64,000 nt of DNA, taken from positions 16,244,001-16,308,000 of the forward strand of contig CM114272.1 of assembly GCA_050084515.1 (NCBI GenBank), read 5' to 3'. This DNA comes from Blasia pusilla. Taxonomy: Eukaryota > Marchantiophyta > Marchantiopsida > Blasiales. Below the pieces are notes generated by a model. That model saw nothing but the letters and a program-made list of their open reading frames with translations, made no database searches and was not told the origin of the DNA. Positions 1-9,693 of the stretch are shown piece by piece. The translations under genes and the position numbers were made by a program. The stretch's first letter is position 1. Each line of letters begins with the position of its first letter.

Positions 1-1806
1 TGTGCAACAGATGAAGGTAGAGGCTATCTCACGCATTCCACGTGCTATAGATGTGAGTTTAGTTCGTGCATTCATGGGATTGGCGAACTTCTGTCGAAGG
101 TCGTCAAGGGTTTCACCTCGATTGCGAGGCCGCTAACCTTGCTGACCAAGGTAGATCAAGAGTGGCACGGGGGGGATGAGTAGGAGAGAGCATTTCAGCT
201 GCTCAAGGACATATTGACTTCCGCGTCCATATTGAAGAGATCTATCAGGGGGTGTCCTTTTCCAGTTGCATACCGATTGGAGCATGTTGGGGCTTGGAGC
301 CATGCTCACACATCATGACAATGACGGTAGAGAGTTCATGGTGGCTTACGCTGGTCGCTCGAACAACGCTGTAGAGGCGAAGTATAGCTCGTATGAGGGT
401 GAGTGCTTGGCTGCGGTGTGGATTGTCGCACATTTCTGGTGTTATCTATTCAAAAACTATTTTACCATCATTACTAATCATCAGCCACTTAAGTGGTTGA
501 TGGAGTCCGATAAGCTTACAGGGGCGTGTAATGCCTCATCCTTTGCAGAGAGCACGTTTGGTGCGTCTTGCCCACAAGGAGTTGGGTCATTTTGGAGTGA
601 AGCGGACATATAGCTTGCTCCATATTGAGTATTGGTGGCGAGGCATGCAGACTGACGTTCAACAGTTTCTTTCCATATGCATGGTGTCTGATCGTGTCGG
701 AGCATCATTCAATGCTCTGACTCCACATTTGCATCCACTTCCGATCATATATTTAGGTTATAGATGGAGTTTGGATTTTTCAGGATTTTTGCCTTTGATG
801 GAGCGCCATAGTCGTTATGTGTTGGTGATGGTCGAGTACTTCTCGAAGTGGATAGAGTTGGTTGCATTGCCTGACAAATCGAGTGAGGGAATAGCGTATG
901 CCTTCCTATATTGAGTATAGAGTCATTACGGTGCACCAGATGAGGTGTTAAAAAACCAAGGTACAGAGTTTCGCGGGGAGTTGCAGGCCTTGTGTGTTCA
1001 GGCACTGATCAACCACCGCAACACTTTGCGAGATCATCATGAGGTGGATGGACTAGCGGAGAGGGTTGTGCAAATGGTGAAGAGAGGATTATGCAAGTAT
1101 GGCTTGCACAGAGGTCACCTAGGAGATAGGGATCTCTAGTTGCCGTGGTTGGCGATACAGATTCAGTAGGCAGGGATCCTTGGCATTTTTCTCACCGTAC
1201 TTGCTTCTTTATGGCCGTGAGCCCGATTTACCTGCGGCCATTTTTCGAGATGTTGGTGAGTTGTTGAACCTTGATGACCCTGATGTATGGATGAGAGCAT
1301 GTTGACAGAGGGCTCAGTTATTCCAGAGAGTGATACTCATGGCGTTTGAGAACTAGGAGATTGCGAAGCATCCTGAAACATTGAGGTATGCGACTATTCG
1401 GGGGGTTGGTTATCAACCTACTATCCACATGTTTCATCAAGGAGACTATGTCTACTTGCAACAGACGGCACCCATGATGTTGGATGTCACTGTAGGGCCC
1501 ACCATCATGAGAGTGCGTGAGGTTTTGCCATATGGTGTTCTCTTATTGAAGGGACGCGATGGTATGGTTTGGAAGGACCATGTGCGTAACTGTGCGCCAT
1601 GTCATCTTCCAAACATTGTTGGTACAGTTGATCCGAGCTTAGGAGTAGTTTTGGCAAGATTGCGGTGTATGTTGTGTGGTTTCGCTTGTGGTACAGCCAT
1701 TATGTTAGTCTGTGATGGGTGTTCGAGAGGATGGCATATGGCATGTCTGACGACCCCTCTCATTAGGGTTTCCGAGGGGCGATGGATGTGTCCTAGATGT
1801 ACATAG
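1..1806 (+). pseudogene. gypsy pol fragment: RT end, RNase H, integrase, PHD finger
   Basis: The first 180 bases encode the end of RT (AFMGLANF followed by a degraded continuation). The RT-linked RNase H begins near 270 and contains HTDWSMLGLGA, GRSNNAVEAKYSSYEGE and TNHQPLKWL. The zinc-binding region (LAHKELGHFGVKRTY) is at about 565-700. The integrase core runs from about 755 with WSLDF, LKNQGTEF (one catalytic Asp replaced by Asn) and GLAERVV, which carries the catalytic Glu. Several in-frame stops (for example near 913, 1138 and 1305) interrupt it. The last 141 codons (1381-1806) are open and hold the integrase C-terminus and the PHD finger. The family normally makes one gag-pol polyprotein; this copy cannot. 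Confidence 0.92.
1666..1800 (+). other. C-terminal PHD finger of gypsy integrase (copy 1)
   Basis: The end of the polyprotein has Cys/His spacing C-x2-C-x11-C-x2-C-x4-H-x2-C-x14-C-x2-C, a canonical C4HC3 PHD finger with the usual Trp two residues before the last Cys pair (RWMCPRC). All eight zinc ligands are intact, although the upstream pol is broken. PHD fingers usually read the histone H3 tail. By analogy with chromodomains at the same place in chromoviruses, a role in choosing integration sites is an inference. Confidence 0.88.
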
Positions 1807-1981
1807 AGTAAGTAGTTCTAGACTAAGACTTGTGTCTTTGACATGGATGACAAAAAAGTGACTAACAATGGGGCCACATGAGCACCTGACCTTTTTGCTC
1901 TTAGCGTCCGAGAGATGTATGTCATGGTTGGTAGGGATAAATGGCTATCTGGAGTTAGAGGGATCACTAGCTAGGGGGCAA

Positions 1982-2428
1982 TTGGAGATATTTTGGTATT
2001 TCTTGTCTCGTTGTTTGGATGCCATGAGTAAGCATGGGATCGTACGTATTTGTGTGTGTGATCGTTGACAACGATGTATGTTGTGTAGCGATGTGTATGC
2101 GTACGATAACTCTCACGTATTTAAGGATAGATCGGTGAGATCTAGTAGAGCGTCTTTGCGAGTAGTGGAAGATATACTCAAGAGGTCAAAGATGACCTGT
2201 TGAGGCCCCGAGAAACCTGATAGAGCAGGTTTCCTCTTCATTTTGGCTCATTTGGAGCCATATTGAGGAACTTACTATTTTAGGTAAGTATCATTCTGAA
2301 TATATTGCCGACTTTATATTTTTGGTAAGTGACCCTTGACCTCCTACATCAAGTCAAGATCCAAGGAGATGACTTGGGAGCATAGTTTACCATGGAGAGA
2401 GCTTGGGAGAGGGGAAGGGTATACGTCA

Positions 2429-2495
<67 letters not shown>

Positions 2496-2805
2496 AGAGC
2501 TCATTCTTTCTTTGTTGAACCTCTTGGCACGAGGCGACGGAGTTATGGTCCCTTGTCTTGTGAGTGTAATCCAACCCTCTCATTAGGAGAGTGGGTTTGG
2601 TTTGATATTGAGAGAGATATGTGAGAGTGCACACATTTGAGAGCTATGGTGTTCAGAGAAATTGGATCTTGATTAGATTGGAGATATTTTGGTATTTCTT
2701 GTCTCGTTGTTTGGATGCCATGAGTTAGCATGGGATCGTGCGTGTTTGTGTGTGTGTGTTCGGTGACAGCGATGTATGTTGTGTAGCGATATGTATGCGC
2801 ACAAA
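1982..2805 (+). repeat. gypsy LTR, copy 1, with internal terminal duplication
   Basis: It starts right after the purine tract CTAGGGGGCA with TTGGAGATATT and ends near ATGCGCAC at 2803. The first ~130 bp (1982-2108) recur at its end (2678-2804), so the layout is A-B-A'. The same A-B-A' arrangement follows the 30-kb copy. Segment B starts with TTTTAGGATAGATCGGTG. A (GA)30 tract lies inside B at 2431-2490. It could instead be a short ~130-bp LTR followed by a small nested element; the LTR limits are therefore provisional. Confidence 0.65.
2431..2490. repeat. (GA)30 microsatellite inside the LTR
   Basis: A perfect 60-bp GA run follows ATACGTCAAG. The homologous site in the LTR copies at 22459 and 30676 has only about five and three repeats, so the expansion happened in this copy. 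Open frames through it (RERERE, LSLSLS) are artefacts. Confidence 0.97.
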
Positions 2806-2853
2806 ATAGATGAATGCTCTATGTTAACTCCAAAGTTACTTTAGATTGTTGCA

Positions 2854-3690
2854 ATGCGCCTGAATGAAGTGTCGCATCAAGATAGCTTACATCCATTTGG
2901 TAGTAAATTTCTCATTCTTGTAGGAGACTTGTGTCAAAAACCTCATATAAGTAACCACAAATCCTTAGATTTTTGCATTAGGTGGCACTTGAGCTCAGCT
3001 ATATTCTTTACAAATTTGGTCTCTTTTGAACTTACAACTCCTATTAAGCATGGTGAAGATCCTTCAAACTTAGAATTCCTGAACTCTACTATGAATAGTT
3101 TACCAATTGCAAATGACATAGATCAATGTTTATCACAGTGTTTTGTCTAATAAAATTAGGCAAATGATTTGAATTTGATTTTATACACTCAGACACAACG
3201 ATAGTTTGTACTAATTGCGATGATGTTTCAGTATTCAATGTTTTGATACTCAAAAGGCTCTTTGGAGATGCTTCCATTATAAAGATGAATGTCATATCAA
3301 ATGCACCCCAACACCTCAAATCAAAACTTGGCTACAAGATGATATATTTCATTAGTTGTCTTTCATCGTTGTTCATTGTATTGTGATCTTAACATCAAAC
3401 ATCTATTTGAAAGTACAAGCTACAAATAGGTCCCTAGTCAAGGACTCTAAAATTTTCTTTAAGAACCATGAACTTGCAAGTATAATGGTAAGTATAGAAT
3501 CTAATGGTTGGACATCATAATAACTAGGACAAAGTTTGCAACTTTGAGGTATGACTCAAACCAAAAGTACATTATGAAAACGTTTCCACTTGTACTTGGT
3601 TATGCTATGACTACACCTAAAAGTCAAGGTGTAACTATTTTTGGACGGTGTTTGTTAGTAATCAAATTGGTATTTGCAATTGGTCTGGTT
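2854..3690 (+). pseudogene. PIF1-like helicase fragment
   Basis: Two blocks resemble the C-terminal half of PIF1-family DNA helicases, which occur in hosts and in Helitron transposons. At about 2885-2950 the translation gives PFGSKFLILVGDLCQ, like the helicase motif with a D in a GDxxQ context. At about 3565-3700 it gives FPLVLGYAMTTPKSQGVTI, like the late motif AYAxTxxKSQGxTh followed by the LYV block. The sequence between carries stops, and the N-terminal Walker A part is missing. The piece sits between inverted copies of the gypsy LTR end (2678-2804 and 3700-3830), which suggests capture or rearrangement. A Helitron origin is possible but no Rep domain is visible. Confidence 0.6.
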
Positions 3691-3699
3691 TATGTTAAG

Positions 3700-3900
3700 T
3701 GTCGTGCGCATACACATCGCTACACAACATACATAGTTGTCGACGAACATACACACAAACACGCACAATCCCATGCTAACTCATGACATCCAAACAACGA
3801 GACAAGAAGTACCAAAATATCTCCAACCCTAAGGCTGTACTTCAGCATCTTCGACGGCGCTTACTAGATCTGGCCGATCTATCCTAAAAGTCATGACATA
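3700..3900 (-). repeat. Inverted gypsy LTR end
   Basis: Read on the minus strand this is the LTR terminus: CTACACAACATACAT and TGTCGTGCGC at its outer edge, then the ~130-bp A' segment ending CCAAAATATCTCCAA at 3830. A short piece of segment B (GATCTATCCTAAAAG) lies at about 3868-3900. It is in opposite orientation to the LTR at 1982-2805, so the helicase fragment lies between inverted repeats of about 130 bp. Confidence 0.8.
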
Positions 3901-3991
3901 TGTTATCACGGGTTAAAATAAGGCATCAACTTATAATACTTGGAAATTTGCAGCCTCAAGATTTTAGATTATTTACTTCCACTTTGTAACC

Positions 3992-6198
3992 ATGCAAGTT
4001 TCTAACCTTCTTTTTCTAGTAGTTACAATGGTATCTCGTGGCAACTCCACTAGAGGAAGAGCAGCAAGAACTACATCTCAACCTCATACTGCAATTCAAG
4101 CTTCACATATTGAAGCAACTCTACCTTTGTATGAACATGACACAAACCTAGGACCCTTCACTCCAACAATACCATCTACATCATTCAACCAGCAATGCCT
4201 ACCTTCAGCTGAGGTTTGTTTATAGAGTTTCTTTGCTTCTACTTGAAAAGCTCTTCGCTTGCCTGCCTTGATTTAACATTGTCTCATCAGGTTCTCGTGA
4301 ACTTCTTGGATCTCGCTAATATGATTTTGAAGGATATTAACACACAACAAGAAGAGATCAGGCCGCGCTATACTAGTCCAACAGAAAATCAGATGAAGTA
4401 TTTAGACAACTTGGGGATGATGCCAACTTTCTCAGAGTATGGTATCACTGACTGTGAGATTCAGGCATTCATTAGCAAAGGACAGATGTGGGACTCCAAG
4501 TTTATGAGAATTCAAAGATAGACCAGCTTCAGGTTAGGACATTACTTTTACGTTGACAATTCATATGTATTACATTTATGTTGAACCTTCAATAGCACTC
4601 TAACCAAACCGTGTCTCATTTCTTCTTCTTGCAGGAATTTGGAAAGAGGCATCACGTTTCAGGAATGTAGATTTTAAGGAATCCTCTCTAAGAAGGAAAG
4701 ATGCTACAAGGCTCTTCAACCTTATATATGGTGGGAAACGTTTGGATCAGCTCAAACACTTAGGCATGAGATGCACTTGCCAATTGGGATGCTCCTTGAC
4801 ATGCCATCTGTTAAAGCAACTCATTTGCTTGATTGTATGAAACTAGCACAGGATGATGGAAAATTTATTGCCTTTGTTCCACTTCCCCTTGATCGTCACA
4901 ATCACCAACAACCTCCCTTATTTTTTGTTTTTGAGGATGTTATTATTGTCTCTTCAACTCCAAGAAGTGCACATGCGCATACCAATACCTCCTCCTTAGC
5001 TCACACATCATAGAACCCATCAGAAGTTCCAACCATACCAACTATCTGGAAGGATAACTTTGATCTAAACCTTCTTCTTGGGTCTCCAAACAAACCGAAG
5101 TGTGCCTTGTTTAATGTGAGCTTCTTTCACATCTAGGTATTTTCACTACTTTATTAAATTTTTTATCTTAATTCATACTTAATGTTATTCGTAATCTTTA
5201 TTCTTTGTCTTAATACAAGTATGTGTTGTTGTTCATGACAGGCTTTCCAGAACCCGTGCACATCAACAATATGCTTTTCCTATTGAAATTTGTTTTCACA
5301 TATTTCCACAGGATTATAGAATACTTTTGGACATCACCATGATGATTTCCATGTTCCCAGATGGTGTGCATATATTTTGAGATCATTCCCACAAGTTCAC
5401 AACAACAACATATATATATTTTATCTTCACTTGAAATTTCTACATATTTACATGCATATATATGTATTTTATTTTTCAACTATCTACCACAATACTTACA
5501 CTTAGTAGAAGTGTATTGTCTTGACAGATCTTACTATGTGCTTGAACTTCACATTTACTGATATTTTTAAGTTTGATTTCTCCAGGAATTGACAATAATC
5601 ATTATTTCTAAAGTCTTATTTGCTATTGTCTTTGTGTTGTTGTTTGTTTCATTTATCCATTCAGCAAGGACAAGCTCCTCATTTATTTGCTATTTACTTT
5701 TATTCATTCTTCTCTTGATGCTCTTCACTTATCACAACAATCTCCTTTAATTACCGACTTGTCAATTTATTATTCTAGGCTTTATAAGATTTTATTCCAG
5801 TTCACAGAACAACCATACTAATCACAATTTATGTTTTTCAGAGAACAGGTAGGCGTACAAGATGTCCATGTAGGCGTGGACCATTTCATCAATCACATGT
5901 TGGTCTATCCAACTCAAAATTTGTTGCTCATATTGAAGATGAGTTTTAAGAAGTACTTGTGTCATATGAGCATGACAAAGACACATCAACACGTGGCTTC
6001 TTTCATCAGCGAGACGAAGATTACCAATCACTTGTGGATTCTAAAGACAAAGTATCTAGACTATGCAATGCAGTGGAGCATCTTAATAAGTTGCTTAATT
6101 ATGTGTTAGAGGATAACCATGATTAGTATTGTGAGATTAACTCCATTAAGAAGCAATTGAAGGAGGCAAGAGATCCGCTTTCTGATTTTGCAAACTAA
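3992..6198 (+). pseudogene. Unrecognised decayed gene with C-terminal coiled coil
   Basis: I do not recognise the family. Plus-strand open stretches at 3992-4225, 4216-4521, about 4640-4760 and 4771-5013 look coding. They include a Ser/Arg/Thr-rich start (VSRGNSTRGRAARTT) and a stretch with LDNLGMMPTFSEYGITDCEI. They are separated by T-rich, intron-like sequence. The last block (about 5845-6198) reads RTGRRTRCPCRRGPFHQSH and then a charged, heptad-like segment (SKDKVSRLCNAVEHLNKLL, INSIKKQLKEARD), broken by two stops. It could be an old host gene or a transposon accessory protein. Confidence 0.35.
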
Positions 6199-7210
6199 GG
6201 CCATAAAACCTCTTATAGGAAATAGTCCACAACTATCTCTCCAGTTATCTTTGATTCAATCCATATTACGTGACAATAGGGGTTAGGATCTTTACTATAT
6301 GAGATACATGACATCTTTCTGCATGTTTGATAGGATCCAGCTTAGTAATTTTATCTATGCACTTTAAGACTTTAAAGTTGTCTAACTGTAACAATGAGGC
6401 TGAAGTCAAGCCTTGCGGCAAGTTTTGTGTCTACAGAGAAATTTCTTTCAGAACTTTCCTTGAAACAGTAATACTCCATTAGAGACTCAATGTGATTTGT
6501 GTTTACAATCACATAGCTCAAATCCCACTTTTACTTTCTTCAAAATATTTGCATTGATTCATTCATTTTTGTCTCTTCCATTGTAATTTCTTTGCCTATC
6601 TAAAATATGCATAATATCATGTAGTGTTCATATTTTCTACACTTCACCAAAACTAGTCTTATCCTTATGGTATTTCTACTTTTGCAATTTGAGTGGTTGC
6701 TTTATCTGTCGTTTATTCATACTCAACATTTTACTCACATTCAGACCTTTCACCTAAATGCAGCACTTCAAGAACATGTGTTGCAAATTCTATCACATAC
6801 TCACCTAAAACAAGTTTCCCCTCACTATTATAATGTAATAATACAATCCACTGGCAACCTTCTACATTCTTTAAAACTTCACAAGATGATTCTAAAATAT
6901 TCACTCTAAATACAAGCTCTGCACTCCCGTTGTTGTAATACTTAAACCAAAATGTATGCACTGAACTAAACTCAACTATTTAACCCTAATTTTCATTTAC
7001 GGTTAGACAGGTACCCACAACTATACATCAATATTTCAAAATTTAATAGTCATATAACCATTCTAAATTCTTACTCCAATAAATTTTACTTTTTTATGAC
7101 CTCTACATATATCACTATCCAACCCATCCACATGTCCCTCACACGAATATAATAATAAATTCTCCTCTCAAATTTCCCCCTCGAAAATCTCCACTTCCCT
7201 TCCCTATGAG
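6199..7210. other. AT-rich intergenic stretch
   Basis: I see no convincing coding sequence or repeat family here. The stretch is AT-rich and ends just before the CpG-rich leader of the BET3 gene, so its last few hundred bases probably contain that gene's promoter. A TATA-like ATATAATAATAA lies near 7145. Confidence 0.5.
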
Positions 7211-7640
7211 GAGAAATTGGGGAGGAAAATTAATCAGATTGGTTTAACGCATAATTTTAATTGTACGTTTAAGACGGATAATAAATTTGGGAAAAGAAGT
7301 CGAAATGTCAGAATTGAATGTCGTTTAGAATGCGACCGTCGCGAGATCCGTGCGTCAAGGGATCTGCCGTTTGAAAAATCCGTCCGTCCGACGAGCACTC
7401 GTGCGATAGATAGATCAGTTTAGGGCTCGCGAGGGACGCAGGGGACACTCACAGACAGACGTGAAGGAGAAAATTGTGAAGTTAACGAAAAATTGGCGCA
7501 GCGTCGAGTCGAATTGAGTCAAGTGAATTGAGTCAGAATAATGCCGCCTTCTACGAGACCCGGAGATGCGGTGTTTGCTAACGTGGAGCGAGTGGTGAGC
7601 AGTTCTCGGTCAATTCGGGCCTGTGGTGATGGCACTGAAT
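7211..7640. promoter_or_regulatory. CpG-rich leader and first exon of BET3
   Basis: CpG dinucleotides become frequent here (for example GACCGTCGCGAGATCCG and GCTCGCGAGGGACGCAG) after the AT-rich upstream sequence and compared with the transposons on either side. This fits an unmethylated, active 5' end. The transcription start cannot be placed from sequence alone. Confidence 0.5.
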
Positions 7641-9693
7641 GGGGTTGTCCTTTTTGTGAGGAAAGATAGTTAAACGGAGACAGATGCTGCATTTGTGGAT
7701 TCCGCTCTTTTGCTCTCGCCGATCGACTCTTCTCGATTGACAACAGTGACGTTATGTTGGCGGATCTCTTGCCACTGTATCGTTCGCCGTGGATTTGGTC
7801 GCCTCTGTATTTTGTAAAATTCATGACTCTTTGTGCAGAATGCCGAGCTATTTACTTTGACCTATGGAGCGATCGTTCGGCAGCTGCTCACAGACTTCGA
7901 GGAAGTGGAGGAAGTGAACAAACAACTTGACACGATGTACGTAATTTTGCCTAGGTTTTTCTGTTTCTGTCCCGGTCAGTTTTTCGTTTTTCATGAAGCT
8001 CTGAAGTAAACTTGTGATCAAGCTTAGGACACGAGGATGAGCTCGTCTATCCGCACCTTTTAATAGACATGTGTACGGTGCCTCCAGTAATATTTTTAGG
8101 TTCCTTGTGCTGTTGGATCTCCAGGGGTTATAACATAGGAATTCGTCTTATTGATGATTTCCTGGCTAAGGCAAACATCACAAGATGCTCGGACTTCAAA
8201 GAAACAGCTGAAGTGATTGCTAAGGTTCTCTGTCTGTCTACCCTTCTATCCCAACTGCATTGTAGATCTGGAGATTCAGATTACTTTCACATTCACTTTG
8301 TAGCGCTCCTGATTTCCCCGCAATCTTAACTGTAGTTTCTGTATCGCTTTTTAGGATGCAATAAGTTTGGCTATTTTTTCTGTGTACTGAGCGGAATTGC
8401 CACCATATCGTCTGTGTAGATCTTATCTCATAAGAATCGTTCTTCCCCAATTAGCTGAAACACCTGCCCAGCTGAGTACATTTAATTTTGCAGATGTTGG
8501 TAATCCACCCAAAGGCATCACACGTCTGCATGGCTCCGAAGCTTATCTCTTCATGAAGTACTAACCCAGGATGGCACAATTATTTGCAGGTAGGATTCAA
8601 GATGTTTCTTGGAGTCACAGGAACCGTCTCAAATTGGAGTGCAGACAACACAGAGTGCAGTCTTATGCTGGATGACAATCCGCTGGTGGACTTTGTGGAG
8701 CTTCCGGAGACCTGTCAGGGGCTTTCTTACTGTAACATCCTGTGCGGTGTCATCAGAGGGGCTCTGGAAATGGTAAGTGTTACACTGGGTCCGCTTTCCT
8801 GATAAAATCTGGTAAATCACCCTGCCAATGGCTGGGTATCCAATTGCTGTCCATGTTACCAACTTAGATCAGTTCCAATGCCCTTTTCTGGTGGGAGGTA
8901 TATTGTGACATTTTTTTGGAGGAACTTCACAAGCCAAGTCTTACTAAATTGCTGTCCATGTTACCAACTGAGATCAATTCCAACGCCCGTTTCTGGTGGG
9001 AGGTATAATGTGACATTTTTTTTGAGGAACTTCACAAGCCAAGTCTTACTAAAGAACCACAAAGAAGTAAAACACAAAATCTTCAGTGGTCGTCAGGGAC
9101 CAAGTTGTGAATCAAAACAGAAGCGGGAGAGCTTCGTCAGACTCCTGGTTAGTAACCAGGAGGCAAACAGCAGTTGATGCCGAGGCCTTCCTACACCAAA
9201 GGGAGGTGACTTTTTTTATAAATAATGAACTGACTCCCTAAATTAACTGACATCATGAGGGAGAATCTGAAAGCTGCAACATGTGGGAGAAGTATCTGGT
9301 CGGTGGAATTGGGAATGGATGAGTAGCTGCTCTCTCAGGAGAAATCTAATGATTTGGATGTCCAAAGACGAGACAGCCCACAATCACCAGATCCCCCGCA
9401 TGTTTTTGTGGTGGAGAATTTTTGGAGGAATAGATGTAGAGATTGATGAAGTTTGTGTAAATGTGCCCTGGCGTCTTTTATGTGCATATAGCCAATGTGT
9501 AGAGATTCCACTAATAGTTGGGAGACTGGTAAGACATCTTAGGTGAAGCCTAATAATCTATGTTTGGCAGGTCTCAATGAGAACAGAGGTCAAATTTGTG
9601 AAGGACGTTTTGCGCGGTGATGATGCATATGAGATGCGCCTGAAGCTTTTGGAACAAGTACCTGAAGAGTACCCATACAAAGATGATGACTAA
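7541..9693 (+). CDS. BET3: TRAPP complex subunit BET3 (TRAPPC3), five exons
   Basis: This encodes the core subunit of the TRAPP tethering complex, which acts on ER-to-Golgi and Golgi membranes and helps activate a Rab GTPase. The exons are 7541-7594, 7839-7936, 8125-8224, 8590-8772 and 9571-9693. All four introns are GT-AG, and together the exons give 185 residues, the usual family length. Recognisable family blocks are NAELFTLTYGAIVRQLL (exon 2), GYNIGIRLIDDFLA and FKETAEVIAKVGFKMFLGV (exons 3-4), NPLVDFVELPETCQGL (with the conserved Cys that is palmitoylated in the family lying elsewhere or absent), GVIRGALEMVSM, and LRGDDAYEMRLKLLEQ near the end. The start is supported by MPPSTRPGDAVFANVERV, which fits the plant N-terminus. 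The leader is CpG-rich. It is the only intact host gene I can identify. Confidence 0.96.
8842..9051 (+). repeat. 105-bp tandem duplication in BET3 intron 4
   Basis: Two adjacent units of 105 bp (8842-8946 and 8947-9051) share CTGTCCATGTTACCAACT, GGTGGGAGGTAT and AACTTCACAAGCCAAGTC with few differences. They lie inside the 798-bp fourth intron (8773-9570) and do not touch coding sequence. Confidence 0.9.

Larger units (their letters stand above)
1..2805 (+). mobile_element. Ty3/gypsy retrotransposon, copy 1 (3' part)
   Basis: This is the 3' half of a Ty3/gypsy element whose 5' part lies outside the window. It reads on the plus strand from the end of reverse transcriptase through RNase H, zinc-binding and core integrase, integrase C-terminus and a PHD finger. 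A purine-rich tract (about 1968-1981) and an LTR (1982-2805) follow. It is closely related to the copy at 22.9-31.0 kb. Relative to that copy it has lost about 455 bp between RNase H and the integrase zinc-binding region, with the junction near 525. Stops and frameshifts show it is inactive. Confidence 0.9.
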
